This document shows, in pieces, positions 1-12,467 of a stretch of DNA of 64,000 nt (within the stretch, counting starts at the first letter, position 1; each line of letters opens with the position of its first letter). The notes below the pieces were generated by a model. The model saw nothing but the letters and a program-made list of their open reading frames with translations, was not told the origin of the DNA and did no database searches. The stretch is taken from NCBI RefSeq assembly GCF_016859285.1, contig NC_053417.1, positions 20,153,206 to 20,217,205 on the forward strand, in the 5' to 3' direction. A program made the position numbers and the translations under genes. The DNA is from Xiphias gladius (lineage: Eukaryota > Chordata > Actinopteri > Istiophoriformes > Xiphiidae).

Positions 1-2014
1 CTCTTTCAAGTGTGAAGGTTAAAATCACGATTAACCTATGCAGCCTCAGGGATAGGCTTGTCTTGCACAGAGGACTTTGTTTCAGTCCATTTCTCGTGGC
101 TGGAATCTCTTCTGCTCTGCCAGTAATAATTGAATCTATTGAAAAATGATCCCTCGTCACAATTTAGCTGCAGAATTAAAAGCCCGGGAGGACACTCTGT
201 TAAAACACTTTAACATTGGAATTCCTCCCATTAATAATCAGGCCCACTAGTGCTGCACAGAGTGGTCTTCTAGAAAAAGGATCTTTCCATGGTTTTCATT
301 CCGACGTCATTACAGACTCCCTCGAAGCTGGCAGCAACGAAAGACCGCCACCTCGTATACAGAACTTATGACTTGCATGCATCTTCATAGCCACTTTAAT
401 AGGCTGTAGGTGTATAGTCTGCAAGGGGAAATCCTTATATGGGCTCATTAATAATAGAGATTAAGTTTTGTCATGTTATTGGAGGCAGTAGTTTAAATAA
501 TCCTAACATAACAGATGTATATAACATTGTCTTTGTCTTCTGTTTTTAGATTGGATCACTCCATCACGGCCTCGGATGTGTAAGTAGGCTAAACATCCAC
601 AGATCGTACTATATTTGATCATTTTTCAATCTTCATTTCACTGTATGTGCACAGCTTTCTGCCTCCGTCCCTGGACATTTCAGTTAATGCACATCATGCA
701 GTTAGTTTAAGTGTCGGATTACCTACAAAGGCAAGAATGTTTGCCCCCCAAAGCGTCACATCTGTTATCGAGAGATGAGCAGTTGTTGCTGTACCCTGGA
801 GACAGAATCAACAGACATAAATTCTTGGGTGGCACTGAGCTGCAGTGTTTAGAGATTCTGTGCTCAGCAGGGTGTACATCGCTGCCGGGCACATGCCATG
901 CCGATGCCTCTCTCTTACAAAATATGCTGTATTTGTCCTGTTTGTGTGGAAGTAATTACTTATCAAATCTTTTTAGACTGAGTTAGCCCTATTAGCGGTC
1001 ACTTCCTTTGCAGCACATTAATGCTAATTATCCAGTACTTGCCATGGTAAATGCTCGTTTTTGACTTATGCGCCTCAAAGTTCAGTGTTAACAGTGTAAA
1101 AGTTCACATTAGTGCATAGGGTAACCTACATAAAAATGAAGCTAACCGTAGCAACAATACCCTTAACAATTAAACTGTCACCTGTGAAACATACCTAATA
1201 TGTGTTAAAATGATGCGAGACAAAGCATGGATATTGTTTATTTGGTTTCCCATTAGTTGCACTTCAGAAACAATTACTTTTCCTGGGTTCCTGCAGTAAG
1301 TTGTCATGGTATTTAACAAGGTGTCCTGATATTTTCTTTAAAAAAAAAAAAAAGACTATTTGGAGGAAACATCTTTCTGCTTCTTGTTTCAGTGTTCATT
1401 TACATACATGAGATCATGTATCATTGTACATATTAAATCATTTGCGGTAACACATTGTCCCTCATGTACCGTCACTCCCTGTTTCTATTACAAGTAAACA
1501 GTTTTAAACTCAGGATTAAAAATGGAAAAGGAAAACAGTGAATCTCTGGATTCATGTGGTCTCGTTATGATTACTGTAAGAAAATGAATAACATGTCTAA
1601 ATGGATACAGTTTGCGATATTTAATATTTTTGTTATTGTCAGCAAATCCCGAGACCAAAGACAACAGTGCGTTAGTCAGTTTATTCATAATACTTCCCTA
1701 CCTTGTTACTGGCTCTCAACCACAAGCCTACCAATTCCCATTGAGGACTTGAAAACGGGGGCTGAATATACACTCTCATTTTCAAAACGACCAGACAATT
1801 TCTTAAGACAGCTGTGCACTGTAGTTTTTAGCAAACGTTACTTAGTCAGAAGTACATATTGCAGTTGTTTAGGACTATTTTCAGCTGTGGATTATGTATG
1901 TTAGTGTTTACAGCAGTAGGATTAAGTGAGTTCAACTCAAAATAAACTAAAGTGGCCGTGTTTATGTTAATGGAGATATGTCACTCAGTGCAACGATGTG
2001 GTTCACTGCTGTGG

Positions 2015-2045
<31 letters not shown>

Positions 2046-2440
2046 TTTCTGGACAACTATGGAGGCACAGAGGCAATGCAGACAATGCTTGTTAGTGCGA
2101 TCAGTTCATTGTTAGCTCATTGTTACCTTTGGTCTTGTCACTGGATTTTTTGACAAAAAGAAAAATATAGACAGGTACCAGACTTATCCTGTCATGGGCC
2201 CACGCTAATTCAACAGCAGTATCCAAATGTCAGCAAATCTCCTCATACATCACTATGGAAGTGTGATGAATGCAAATATGGACACATTTGGAAGAGTAAA
2301 CAAGTCATCCTTTGGATGAAGCTTCTTTAAATTCTCCTCGGGGAAAAAAGGTTGACTTTTGTTTCTTATTACCTTGTGGACTGAGGCCATAATGACCTCT
2401 GAAGTGTTGGTTTCTGTGATCTTTTTTTTCTTCCTTTTAG
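1..2440 (+). other. iqsec1 intronic sequence
   Basis: Apart from the microexon this is intron. It is AT-rich, with a run of 26 T at 2015-2040. The short open frames here lack splice context and family similarity. No other feature is recognised. Confidence 0.7.
550..579 (+). CDS. iqsec1: 30-nt microexon of iqsec1
   Basis: A pyrimidine-rich acceptor (tctgtttttag) is followed by ten codons reading [10 protein letters not shown] and a consensus donor (gtaagt). Phase is 0 on both sides, and it joins in frame to the exon at 2441 (VLSLPHRRL). It sits just before the pleckstrin-homology domain. It is too short for ordinary ORF detection. Confidence 0.75.
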
Positions 2441-5400
2441 GTGCTGTCGCTGCCCCATCGCCGGCTGGTGTGTTACTGCCGCCTGTTTGAAGTGCCAGAT
2501 CCCAACAAGCTCCAGAAGCTGGGCCTGCATCAGCGGGAGATCTTCCTGTTCAATGACCTCCTAGTGGTAAAAGCCCTTTCCTTTCCTTTGTCCTCCTTTC
2601 CTTTCCTCTCCTATCCTCTCCTCTCTTCTCTCGTTAGACCAACCTCTCTCTGCATTATTTCAGGTAACCAAGATTTTCCAGAAAAAGAAGAACTCAGTGA
2701 CGTACAGTTTCAGACAGTCCTTCTCTCTGTATGGGATGCAAGTCATGCTGTTTGAAAATCAGTGTAAGTGGCACAGGGCATTTTCTTTTATTCACTTTCT
2801 GCAGCGTGTTCGCTGACGGTGTTTACATCACGGTGTTTGATTTAGCACAGTAACACATCCAGCAGAAATGGGAAGTCAGACCGATGGTCTGTGACATTGT
2901 TTATACTCTCCAGACTTCAGACAGATTCGCCCAATGTGTTTTAGCTTGGTTTTGATCAATGGCCCTTGTGTAAAGTTCTCTCTCTCCCTCTGCTTGCCGT
3001 TGCCCCAGATTACCCAAATGGAATCAGACTCACATCAGCAATACCAGGTGCGGACATCAAAGTCCTCATCAACTTCAACGCGCCCAACCCCCAGGACCGC
3101 AAGAAGTTCACAGATGACCTACGGGAGTCCATTGCCGAGGTCCAGGAAATGGAGAAATACAGAATAGAGTGTGAGCTGGCTTTTTTTCCCCCCTCCCATC
3201 CCCCTCTAACTCTGTCTACCTCAGGGTGTGTAAAGTAGAAACAGGGCTTGGTCCTCATTCCACAACTGCAGCAGTTTACAAGGGAGAATGTTTACAGAGT
3301 TCACAGGATGGCTAACAGAGGGGGACATTTGAAAGGCAATTCCACTGTGACGTACAAGAACAGGATGCTGGAAATTATGATCAGTAGTGGACATTTATGA
3401 ATTTCAGACAACAAAAGATGGCTGAATACATGACAGAGAAGTTTTAAAGTCATTCTCTGGCCGGCGTGAGATGTAAAACCACTGCCACTTACCTCAGTCT
3501 TTCCTTGCCTCCTTTCCACAGCTGAGCTGGAGAAGCAGAAGGGGGTGGTGAGGCCCAGCATGTCGCAGAGCTCCGGTCTGAAGAAGGAAGCTGGCAACGG
3601 GAGCATGAACCGCGCCAGTCTGGACGACACCTACGCCATGGGAGAGGGCCTGAAGAGGAGCGCCCTCAGCAGCTCCCTGCGAGACCTCTCCGAAGCAGGT
3701 ACAGCCGAAACGTCTTTGTTTTTACCAGCCGGTTCTTTCACGGAAAGGATTCTCCTTCTGTCATCCACCTCTCTGTGATGACACCAAGGGGATAAAAATA
3801 GCAAAATGTTGTTTCACGGCACCATACATTGATTTCAGAGTTCTCCCCTTTAAATCCACTATCTAACTTACTCATGACTGGATAGCTTGGTCTAGACGGG
3901 TACTTTCTTTTCTACTCAAGGTACTTTGTTTTAGAGAGACTTAAGGTGTGCTCCACCATTTCACAATCCAAAGACTGAATACAGACCTACTTGAGAAGAG
4001 GTTAATTGTGGAGAAAGTTAAGATCGATTTTTCTAGATCTGTCTTCTCAGTGATGAATGAAATTGACAGGCAGTCGTCACCCCTAATCATTTGGATGAGT
4101 TTACATTACATTCCCATTCACGTTTTTATCGTCACTTTTTTTTACTTAGCACTTTTGCATTGCATTCCAGGTTTGTTTTATCCAAAGACATTTCGTGCTA
4201 ATCTTCTGTTTTATTCAGAAACCATGTGGCATTTCCTCTCACGTATATGTGTGAACCAAACAAATCAGCGCCGATGTTTACCATTCTTAAGCAGCAACAA
4301 GATCAAGATTTAGTTTCAGTCTTGGCGTTAACAGTCATTTCACTTCCATGAATATCAGTGTTTAACACAGCCGCTGTGTCTCTGAAGCAAGAATACATTT
4401 CATTCATTACAGATAACAGCTATGTGAAGTTATCGGGTGATTAACTTGATAACAAAATGAAATCCAGTCGGGGGTCTCCCTCACTGTTGGCAACACGATA
4501 CGCTTTGTTCTTCTGATCACTCCTTCAATGGGAAATGATAGGTTAGACAGTGAAGCAGTCTGTAGACGTCCCTCCGCCCTCCTGTCTCCTGTGTTTTTTC
4601 GACGCAGGACGTGGCATGTTAGTGGGGTCATTTTTGTTAAGTGTTTTCCTTTTGTTTTTCCTGCCATACTCCATTTCATGTGTATTTACTGTGTTTTATT
4701 TTCCATACACATCAGGTATTTTCCTGTTTATGTGTGATTATTGGTCATGTATCATTGGCTGAGTGTGCCTAACAACGGCAAAAGTGCTCTGTTTGCCCTC
4801 AGACCCGTATATGCCTGTACATCCCATGTGCAACAACCACTGTATTGCTTTTGATGTTTCTCCTCCTTTTTGACTGTCACTGAGACTGGCTTTTTGCCAA
4901 CCTAGATCCTTATGAAAATCTCCATCTTGTGGCAACATTAGGAACAAGCTGTCGTATTTTATCAAGACAAAAATCTGGGAAAATTGTGTATAGGCATCAA
5001 CCCTGATCAAAGTTTTTAGAAGTATCCCGCAATCTCTTGGTAAAACGTAACTGTGGACATTTTCTTGGTTTATCAAACTCGATGCTCATGGAGACCATGT
5101 TAATTGAGAAAATGCAAATTTTTAAGTACTGCTTGAATGAGCCTCCAGTTCGAAGTGCGTTTCAAAAATTAACTCCCTGAAATTTCAATGCAGCTTTAGA
5201 TTAAACCTCAGTGAAGATGTGACTTCACTTTACAGTTAGCCACAGTACCACCTGTCTCCCACCACACTCCCAGACCTGAACGCCCTCTCCCCTTCCCACC
5301 CATATTTGGACCTTACTCACAGTCACGATCCATTGCACTGCCCCCTGCTGGACGGGTGGGCGGCCTAAACGTCTGTAGTCGATCCAGGAGTGCTGTCGAT

Positions 5401-7349
5401 CTCTAATCTGTGGTATTGCATGTCTCGGGCAGGCAAGCGGGGGCGTCGCAGCAGTGCAGGATCACTAGACAGCAATATGGAAGTAAGTTTGAAGCAGCTG
5501 GTATCCAAGCTACTCTCTATGTGATGATGTGCACTGTGAAAACACACCATTTATTTTTGGTCTTACACCTTTGCTTCATAGACTCAGTCCATTTGTTTGG
5601 ATCATTTATTTTTCTTCCTGGGATGCCTTATAACCTGCTTGCCTCAGTTAGTGTGCATGCATGGGTTGCCTGCCTCTGATCGTTCCCCTTTTTTTGGAAG
5701 CCAGAGATCTCCTGTTTTGGTCATGTTATATATGACCGATATACACTTTATCTTCAAACAAGCATGACTCTGCTAATCCCTCCTCTGATCCCTCCCCTTG
5801 TCGCCTGTCTCTGTCTTTCATTCAGTCACATCCAAGCAGTTTTCATTTGGTTCTTCTTCTCTGTGGCAGGGTGGTAGCTCTGTAAGACACTGGAAAACAG
5901 TACATCTCCTGCAGCCCCTATCCCTGTCCGGGTCTTTTGTTTTTTTCCTCTTATTCACAACTTCTGGTAAATGTTGTCAGGTTCACGGAGGAACGTAGCC
6001 TTCATAGTCAATGGTCTACTGATGGGTTTCACAAGAACTTACAAAGATGTGGATTTCATTCATTCATCTTTCACTCATTTCATTTGTCCGTGAGTTCATG
6101 TACCGGGTTGAAGTCTGGGACCCTGAAAATTTCATTCTGCTTTCAAAGTCGTTATATGGTCTTTCTCCAGTCTTAGATGAAGCATGTGCCAAAGGAAAAG
6201 CCTTTTTAGGAGAATTCATTCCTGGATAGTGAGTAGTGTTGAAGCAGAACATGGGGGAAAGAGTCCAGGCCTGCTGTGAAGTCTGCACACCAGAGCTTAG
6301 TTCCTCCTGCATTTTGACTTCTAGTTGAATGCTAATCTGTGGATGATGAGTTTGCCTGTCACATCCTCTGCATGTGGAAACAATTCCTCCATTGATTATA
6401 ACATGTTGCATGTGTGACTCTTGGAGGGTTTGGCATACTGACTGCAATGAAGGTGAAATGTTGTCTTTTCTGCCCTTGTTATTGTCCTTATTTACATTTC
6501 TATGGTATTTCTGTAATTACTTTTGTTACAGATTTACTGTTTCAGAACAGTCAGCTCCTTTGAACATAGGCTCCCTTCATCATGAAGTGTTTGCCCAAGC
6601 TGAAATATTCTTAGTGTTGCTGCTGCCTATCATGAAACCATTTTTAGTTTCTCATTTGCATGCCCTATAACATTTTGCTACTTGTTTATCTGAACTAAGA
6701 CAACTGTGAAATCACCATGCTGGTGCCTTGCAGCTGTAGTTTAGTAGCTGTTGTACAGTAGCACTTGCACAGTGTCTGACGGACATGCTGTTACCTTTTT
6801 TCCATCCTGCAGGGGTCCATCATTAGCAGTCCACACACACGCCGGAGAGCCACCACGCCACGTGAGGGCGCACCCCGCAGCCATCCCTCCATCCCTAACT
6901 CAGCATCGACTTCCATCCTCGGATCGCTGTTTGGCAGCAAGCGAGGCAAACCGCCATCCCAGAGCCACCCCCCTTACCCTCAAGCCGGTCACCCCACCCT
7001 CATATCCCACAAGCCCCATCCAACCAACCTACATCACACAGCACAGGCGGCACATGCAGTGCAGGCCCAGCTCCAAGGTCACCATCCGCAGTACTGCCAA
7101 GTCCCACAGAACCCACCGCCTTACCACCACCACCATCACTACCACCCCCCTCCCCACACGCAGTACCACCAGCACCCAGCCTACGCCTCACATGCACACC
7201 AACACCCCCATTCACAGCACAGCCATTACAGCCAGCATTCCCATCACAGCTCACACACCCAGAATGCTACTCACCACCACAGTCAGCAGGCGGGTCCGGC
7301 ACCTGGCGGACCCAAACCCAAACACAGTGGTATCAGCACCGTAGTGTGA
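550..7349 (+). CDS. iqsec1: IQSEC1/BRAG2-type ARF guanine nucleotide exchange factor, 3' part only
   Basis: This is the 3' end of a gene that starts before the window. IQSEC proteins load GTP onto ARF6 and related ARFs through a SEC7 domain and act at postsynaptic sites and in integrin recycling; the IQ and SEC7 parts lie upstream. Exons seen: 550-579, 2441-2566, 2664-2763, 3009-3170, 3522-3698, 5433-5482 and 6813-7349, each with AG/GT borders and phases that join without a break. The first five encode the pleckstrin-homology domain and following helix, with family-typical pieces such as [26 protein letters not shown] and [19 protein letters not shown]. Next comes a Ser-rich region ([13 protein letters not shown]), a proline/histidine-rich low-complexity tail and a C-terminal PDZ ligand, STVV. 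IQSEC2 also ends in a PDZ ligand, so the paralogue call leans on similarity and on linkage to raf1, as in human 3p25. Confidence 0.9.
3699..6812 (+). other. iqsec1 introns around the 50-nt exon 5433-5482
   Basis: These are two introns of about 1.7 and 1.3 kb. They hold a CTCF-like site near 5339 and otherwise unremarkable AT-rich DNA. The open frames at 3948-4313, 4738-5076 and 6064-6447 have no recognisable similarity and no coding-like composition. Confidence 0.6.
5337..5354 (-). promoter_or_regulatory. CTCF-like motif
   Basis: Read on the minus strand the sequence is GTCCAGCAGGGGGCAGT, a close match to the vertebrate CTCF core (CCAGCAGGGGGCGC type). It lies in an iqsec1 intron. The match is by eye only and binding is not shown. 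Confidence 0.4.
7057..7270 (+). repeat. Histidine-codon low-complexity tract in the iqsec1 last exon
   Basis: CAC/CAT-rich DNA encodes about two dozen histidines within roughly 70 residues, mixed with Pro, Gln, Ser and Tyr. The same composition keeps a second frame open for 197 codons (6751-7344, Thr/Pro-rich), which is a composition artefact. Histidine-rich tails are known in IQSEC1/2. Confidence 0.7.
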
Positions 7350-10300
7350 TGCTCCTAACACAGAGAGGAGAAGCGTGGAGAGAACTTAATGAAGGAGGGA
7401 CAATTGCTTACACCAAAGGGACTGACAGCATAACTCTATGGCCTGTCCACTGTGTTTTACCGCTGCTGTGATGGAAACCAATCACACGCAGTCACCTTTT
7501 TCACCTCCAGGTCCAGCTAATATGCAGGATGGAAACCTGACTCAAATCTTCCACTAGGGGCCTTTACTAGTTTGCCTGATCATGGGCTTGGCCCCGTCAG
7601 GGTTTTTTTGGGGGGGGGTCTGTACAGGAAGATGCTCTTTGTTTTCCACATACAACGCCCGGCCGCGACGGCTGAGGAGAAAATGTATTTTCTCCTCAAG
7701 TCGCTCCCCAACTGCTTCAATCCCTCAATAGCCTGTCTCACCCTCACATAATCAGGAGGAAAGACGACCTGAGATGAGAACCTGGCTGACTGTTTTCTCT
7801 GTCACAGTGATGGCATATTTTCTTGTGCACAGCCTCTCGGAAGTCAACTTTCAACTCTTAGGTTTGCAGATCCTACCATCATATGAATGCTATTTGTTGT
7901 TGCCTCCCGTAGAGCCTACATGTAGTTAAGAACCTAGTTATAATCATTTCACACTAACTGAAATCAAAGGACAGGTAAACAATTGAGTCGACCATATCAG
8001 TCATAGTAGTTCTAGTGCTGTATTTAGTGTAGATGACAGCTATATGTGTTGTCTCCTAGCTCTCATAAATAAATGTGCCAATTATTAATGCATAATCTAT
8101 TTAGTCAAGACTTCATGTACAGTATATTGTGCGTAAAGTTATTTGTAAGATGATACTTACAATTATTATTATCAGCAAAAATGAATTTATCAGTATTATA
8201 CTGACTCTGTGGTAACGGGAAGTAGATCTGAAAGGAGTGAACTCCCATTCAGTCCAGCCTATAATCTATTCTGGAATTTTTGCCTTTCAAATGGATTAGA
8301 GGGAGCCTCTGGATGGCAGCTGTTGCATATGGGCCTCGAAATGCTGTGCTGTCACAGCTTGAGGCGTCAAAGCAGACTTCCTGTCAACTCTCACCAATGA
8401 TAAATTGGGCTCATTGGTTGTTTTAATCTCAGTTTAGTTCTCATACTGTGGCTGCTTAAACTGTAATAAGTAATGAAGATCAAGAGGGAAAAGACATTCT
8501 GAATACACGTTGGGAGGCTCAGCTCTTGTTACAGATGGACACACAGAACGTGTTGAACATGTTAAGTCTTCTGCCTTTGGCATATACAACAGCTGCTCTC
8601 TTGACCCTTAAAAAAAAACAGAAATACTTTTCAAATCTTCTTTTGCCTTGTTTAGTATTTTTTTTTTATTCATCAAAAAGGTTTGGTGAGTAATTAAATC
8701 AGTTCTTACATAGTGACATATTTTTTTTCATCTTTTTTCTATCATGTGTGCAATATCTTTGTACTGATTTTGTACATTAAGAACTAGCAAGGTGTCCCTC
8801 CAATTTGTGCATTTTTCATGTTGCGTCATTATTTATTTATTTTTGTTTTTGACCCCTGTCAGAGTCTTTCAGTAAATTAAAGTTTGGCTGTCCTCATGGT
8901 CATACGTGAGGAACAGACTTGGACTTCAGTGGAATGTCTAGTAAGCGATTCTTTTGCATGTAATGTTATTGATGTGAGGCTATCCTCTGCACATTGTATA
9001 ACAAATCAGTGTTACCATGGCAAGTTTAAGTGCAATCATGTTCAGAAAATGCAGACTTGTACAGAGAGTGGAAGTAAGTCTGTTATCATGTTGTCCAGGA
9101 CGAGATTCAGGTGAAAAAAAATACCTTTTTTCATTTAAGAATATATAAATACTTATACAGTTCACAGTGGAAAGAGGAATGTGTGTATATATTTTAATAA
9201 ATGGAATATGCTTCTCTTTGGGCTGAACAGAAATATTTTGCTGGATAAGCACATATGAAAGAACACTTTCATGTTTTTCAGGAAATGCAGTTATACAAAA
9301 TGCAAACTGAACAAAGGAACTGGGTATATGTAAAGTATAACTTTCTACATTCTACAAATAAGAGTCTATTCTAGTGTGTAAATTAGTGACAGTAATCTGT
9401 TCGTCCCAATATTCAGGTTGTAAATGTATTTTAACATTCACAAAGAAAACCATTGCCATAAGTCAGGTTTATTCTAACACATTTCTCCTCATGTGAACTA
9501 ACGAAGTTCAGATGGCAGACATATCACGTATGGGACATTAATGATCAGTTGAATGTGTCTTTCCATTGGTTCCATATTTTTACTATAATTCTGAAATCTT
9601 GGGATGTTGTAAAACCGAGGAGTCTGTTTATTTTAGTGTGTGTTGTAGTGCTTAAAATGTCTACAGTCATTCTTTGTGAGAAATTACCCCAACAATGCAC
9701 TGCATGGATCTGATGCATCATGTGTCCTATTCACTGTGAGCTGATTGGAAGAAAAAAGAAAAAAAGAAAAAAAAATCAGCCTGTAAATTTTGACTTCTGT
9801 TTTGGTTTTGACTAATTTGGATTTTCCTGATGTTAATGTGTTCTTGTAATTCCACGTTAGGCTGGTAGTAATTAAAGCTCAGCATGCATTTCATCAACAA
9901 AGCCAGTGTGTAAATTACAAACAAAAAGAACATTGCACTTCCGTTGCTTAGGGCTTTCATCATGTAAATATGGGATTTTGATGTGTAAACTGATGAACTA
10001 TGTGGTAGGAGGGTTTAACTTTATGAAACTGTAAAGGGACCAAGATGGGAGTTAAAGGAGCTGTACATAATGTGTATATGATCAGTACTCTATTCTGATA
10101 TCTGCAGTCAAGATCAGGATGTATATACATCACCTCATAGATCTATGTGAGGGGTAATATATGAACATATCGATTGTCTCAGCCTCCAGCTATCGTTAAC
10201 TGACATTTGCTGTAGAAATATAAAAAAAAAAAACAAGACTGTTAGAAAGTTCGCTGCCATTTAAATCCAGCTCTCTTTTCATACATGCAACCCACACACA

Positions 10301-10520
10301 CACACACACACACACATACTGTACACATGGACAAACGTACACACATCCTGCTGCAAGCTGTTCACTGTGGCGTGAGACACATTTTTAAAAAAGGAAAAGA
10401 CAAGAATGGCCTCATTTATATGTGCATTCTGTTTGTACAGTGAGTAGTGAGTCAGTAAGACCCCAGTTATTGTAAAACTTCAACTGTGACAATGTTGAGA
10501 ACGCAAAATAAACAAATATA
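7350..10520 (+). other. iqsec1: iqsec1 3' untranslated region
   Basis: There is no coding sequence after the TGA at 7347-7349. Possible poly(A) signals AATAAA lie at 8068-8073 and 10507-10512, so short and long 3' ends are likely. The tract includes AU-rich stretches, a CA microsatellite near 10292-10316 and a short CTCF-like CCACTAGGGG element near 7552. Long 3' UTRs are usual for neuronal transcripts. The true end is not fixed by sequence alone. Confidence 0.55.
10292..10316. repeat. (CA)n microsatellite
   Basis: About 12 CA units in the iqsec1 3' UTR. Confidence 0.9.
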
Positions 10521-11840
10521 TGACTTATGGTACGCATGTGTTGTTTTTGCTCTCCAGTGTTAAGTATTTTACTATTCAGTGCACAGTATTTGATTTCATT
10601 GAGCACTGAGTCACCTGTCACTGTGACTCAAAGGCAAGTGAAATAGCTTTAATCCCTTTTTTAATATAACGCATTTCACATTAGTGCCTTATCTTTAGGT
10701 TCTCATATCTTCCATGTCGGGGCTCCAACAATACTTTCCACTAGTGCTGCAGCACTTCCACTAGAGGGTGTGCTATAAAATGAAAAGGAAAATCTGTGCC
10801 CTTACACCACCTATGGGTAAAAACAGTGTCTGCTACTCAGTTCCTTCATGGCTCACCATGTGCTCATACACTTACCTTTCAGCTTTAAACCACTTCTCTG
10901 AAGCTGTGGAAGTGTGCCTTTTTTTCTTTTTTTTTCCTTTTGCTGATATTCAGCTTCAGTATCTGTCCAGTCTGCTTTGTAGCTCAAAATTTCCATTAAG
11001 AAACCTTTTCAAGCTCATTCAGTATTTGGCTGCCAAAATATCTCATAGGTACATTCAAATCCACATAAAGCTGTACATGCTCTCAGCTGTATTTTGTACC
11101 CCCCTGTGCCCTCAGCACTGCAGTGGATGTCACTAATAAACACTGCGTGGGAGAGCTTGAGATAGCCTCTGCCACTGTTTTTAATAGATAAACTCTTATC
11201 TCCTGTAAGCAGATGGATTTCCTTCGTGTGAAATGCGCCATCATTGTGCAGTGTAACTGGCGCGATCCTCACACTGAAGTGGGTCTGCATTTGGGTGTGT
11301 GATTATTCTAACACATCCGTTACAAAACGGGCACATTGCGGTCAGGAGAACTTTGGAAATACTCTTAAGCAACACTGGACAAGACAACAGGACAACAGTG
11401 AATGCATAATGAAATTTCAAGGATGACTGGCACCACAAGTAGTAGCGTCTAAATTGGCTTGACTCCAGGAGGTTGGTTTTTTTTTTTTTTTTAAACAATT
11501 TGATGTGGATTTAACTTTGGCCTTTTCACTCAACACTTATCTTTATTACAGCTTCAGGCTGCTCAGGAACATTTCATTTAGGGCAAGCGCCAGAGATGGG
11601 GTGTTTTCGTTTATTGCTTAATGTTAATCTTGTCCTAATACACAGCTTTATGTACAAGCTGTGTATTAGGACATTTACGTAATATCGTATTGTAATTTTA
11701 GAATACAATATAAGAGCTGCTGAGTGCTGCACTGTAAGCATTCTCTGAATCATCCGCCATGTTTTGTAATAATTTCCCATTATTATGTAAACTGGAAATT
11801 ACAAGGCAAATAGGGAATAACTTTTTCTTGATCCTGCAGG
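10521..11840. other. Intergenic sequence between iqsec1 and gp9, including the gp9 5' side
   Basis: No gene is recognised. A good acceptor (tttttcttgatcctgcag) ends at 11839, one base before the gp9 ATG, so gp9 very probably has an upstream noncoding exon in this tract. I could not place that exon. Confidence 0.5.
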
Positions 11841-12467
11841 ATGCTCCCTGGTTTAAGGTTAGCTGTCTTCCTCCTCTTGGCCACATCAAGTGCACATAAT
11901 ACTGATCAACTGTGCCTATGTTCGGCCGTCCCTTTTGCTGGTCTGCAAGCAAACTGCAGCTCTTTAAACCTCATGGAGCTGCCTCCTCTGCCCTCAGACA
12001 TCACAGAGCTCCATGTGCAGGATAATCGGCTCACATCAGTGTCTTCAGGCCTGTTTGACAGAATGGTTGGTCTGAAAAAGGTCTCACTATCTGGGAACCC
12101 TTTCCACTGTGACTGCAGGATCCAATACCTGAGGAACTGGTTGCTTAAAAACAGAGCTATTGTTTTAAAGGAGCCCGCCTGCGCCAGTCCAAGCTCTGTG
12201 GCTCAGAAAGCCATCACTGAACTCAGCAATGACTACTTTTCCTCCTGTGCCCTGCCAAGCGGTACGGACGGGACTTACGACACTGTGATAGGAGTGATGC
12301 TGTGCTGCATCCTTTTTCTGCTTCTGTGGAGTGTAAGACTAGCCAAGACGTCCACCTTTACTCTGTACATAGTTGAGAGACATACAGGATTCAAGGCTGA
12401 CTCTTTGCGCTCACCGAAGCGCAAACACAGAAGGAGGCTGCACACTGGGTGTTGGAAAAATGACTGA
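11841..12467 (+). CDS. gp9: Platelet glycoprotein IX-like leucine-rich repeat membrane protein
   Basis: A 208-residue protein from one coding exon, the usual build of the GPIb-IX-V subunits. In mammals GPIX pairs with GPIbalpha/beta on platelets to form the von Willebrand factor receptor; fish thrombocytes use the same complex. Seen: a signal peptide at residues 1-18 (core LAVFLLLATSSA), an N-terminal cysteine cluster (CLC..C at 25-39), a leucine-rich repeat (ITELHVQDNRLTSVSSGLF), a C-terminal cap NPFHCDC with two later cysteines, and a single membrane span near 147-168 (VIGVMLCCILFLLLW). The cap region CASPS...C resembles GPIX more than GPIbbeta, and cnbp, a near neighbour of GP9 in human, is close by. 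The cytoplasmic tail of about 40 residues is basic and much longer than in mammalian GPIX. GP1BB remains the main alternative. Confidence 0.75.
   Translation: MLPGLRLAVFLLLATSSAHNTDQLCLCSAVPFAGLQANCSSLNLMELPPLPSDITELHVQDNRLTSVSSGLFDRMVGLKKVSLSGNPFHCDCRIQYLRNWLLKNRAIVLKEPACASPSSVAQKAITELSNDYFSSCALPSGTDGTYDTVIGVMLCCILFLLLWSVRLAKTSTFTLYIVERHTGFKADSLRSPKRKHRRRLHTGCWKND

Noticed and set aside
6751-7344. 197-codon Thr/Pro-rich frame overlapping the end of iqsec1
   Set aside because: It is a frame-shifted reading of the histidine-codon tract; the true frame is the 178-codon last exon ending STVV.
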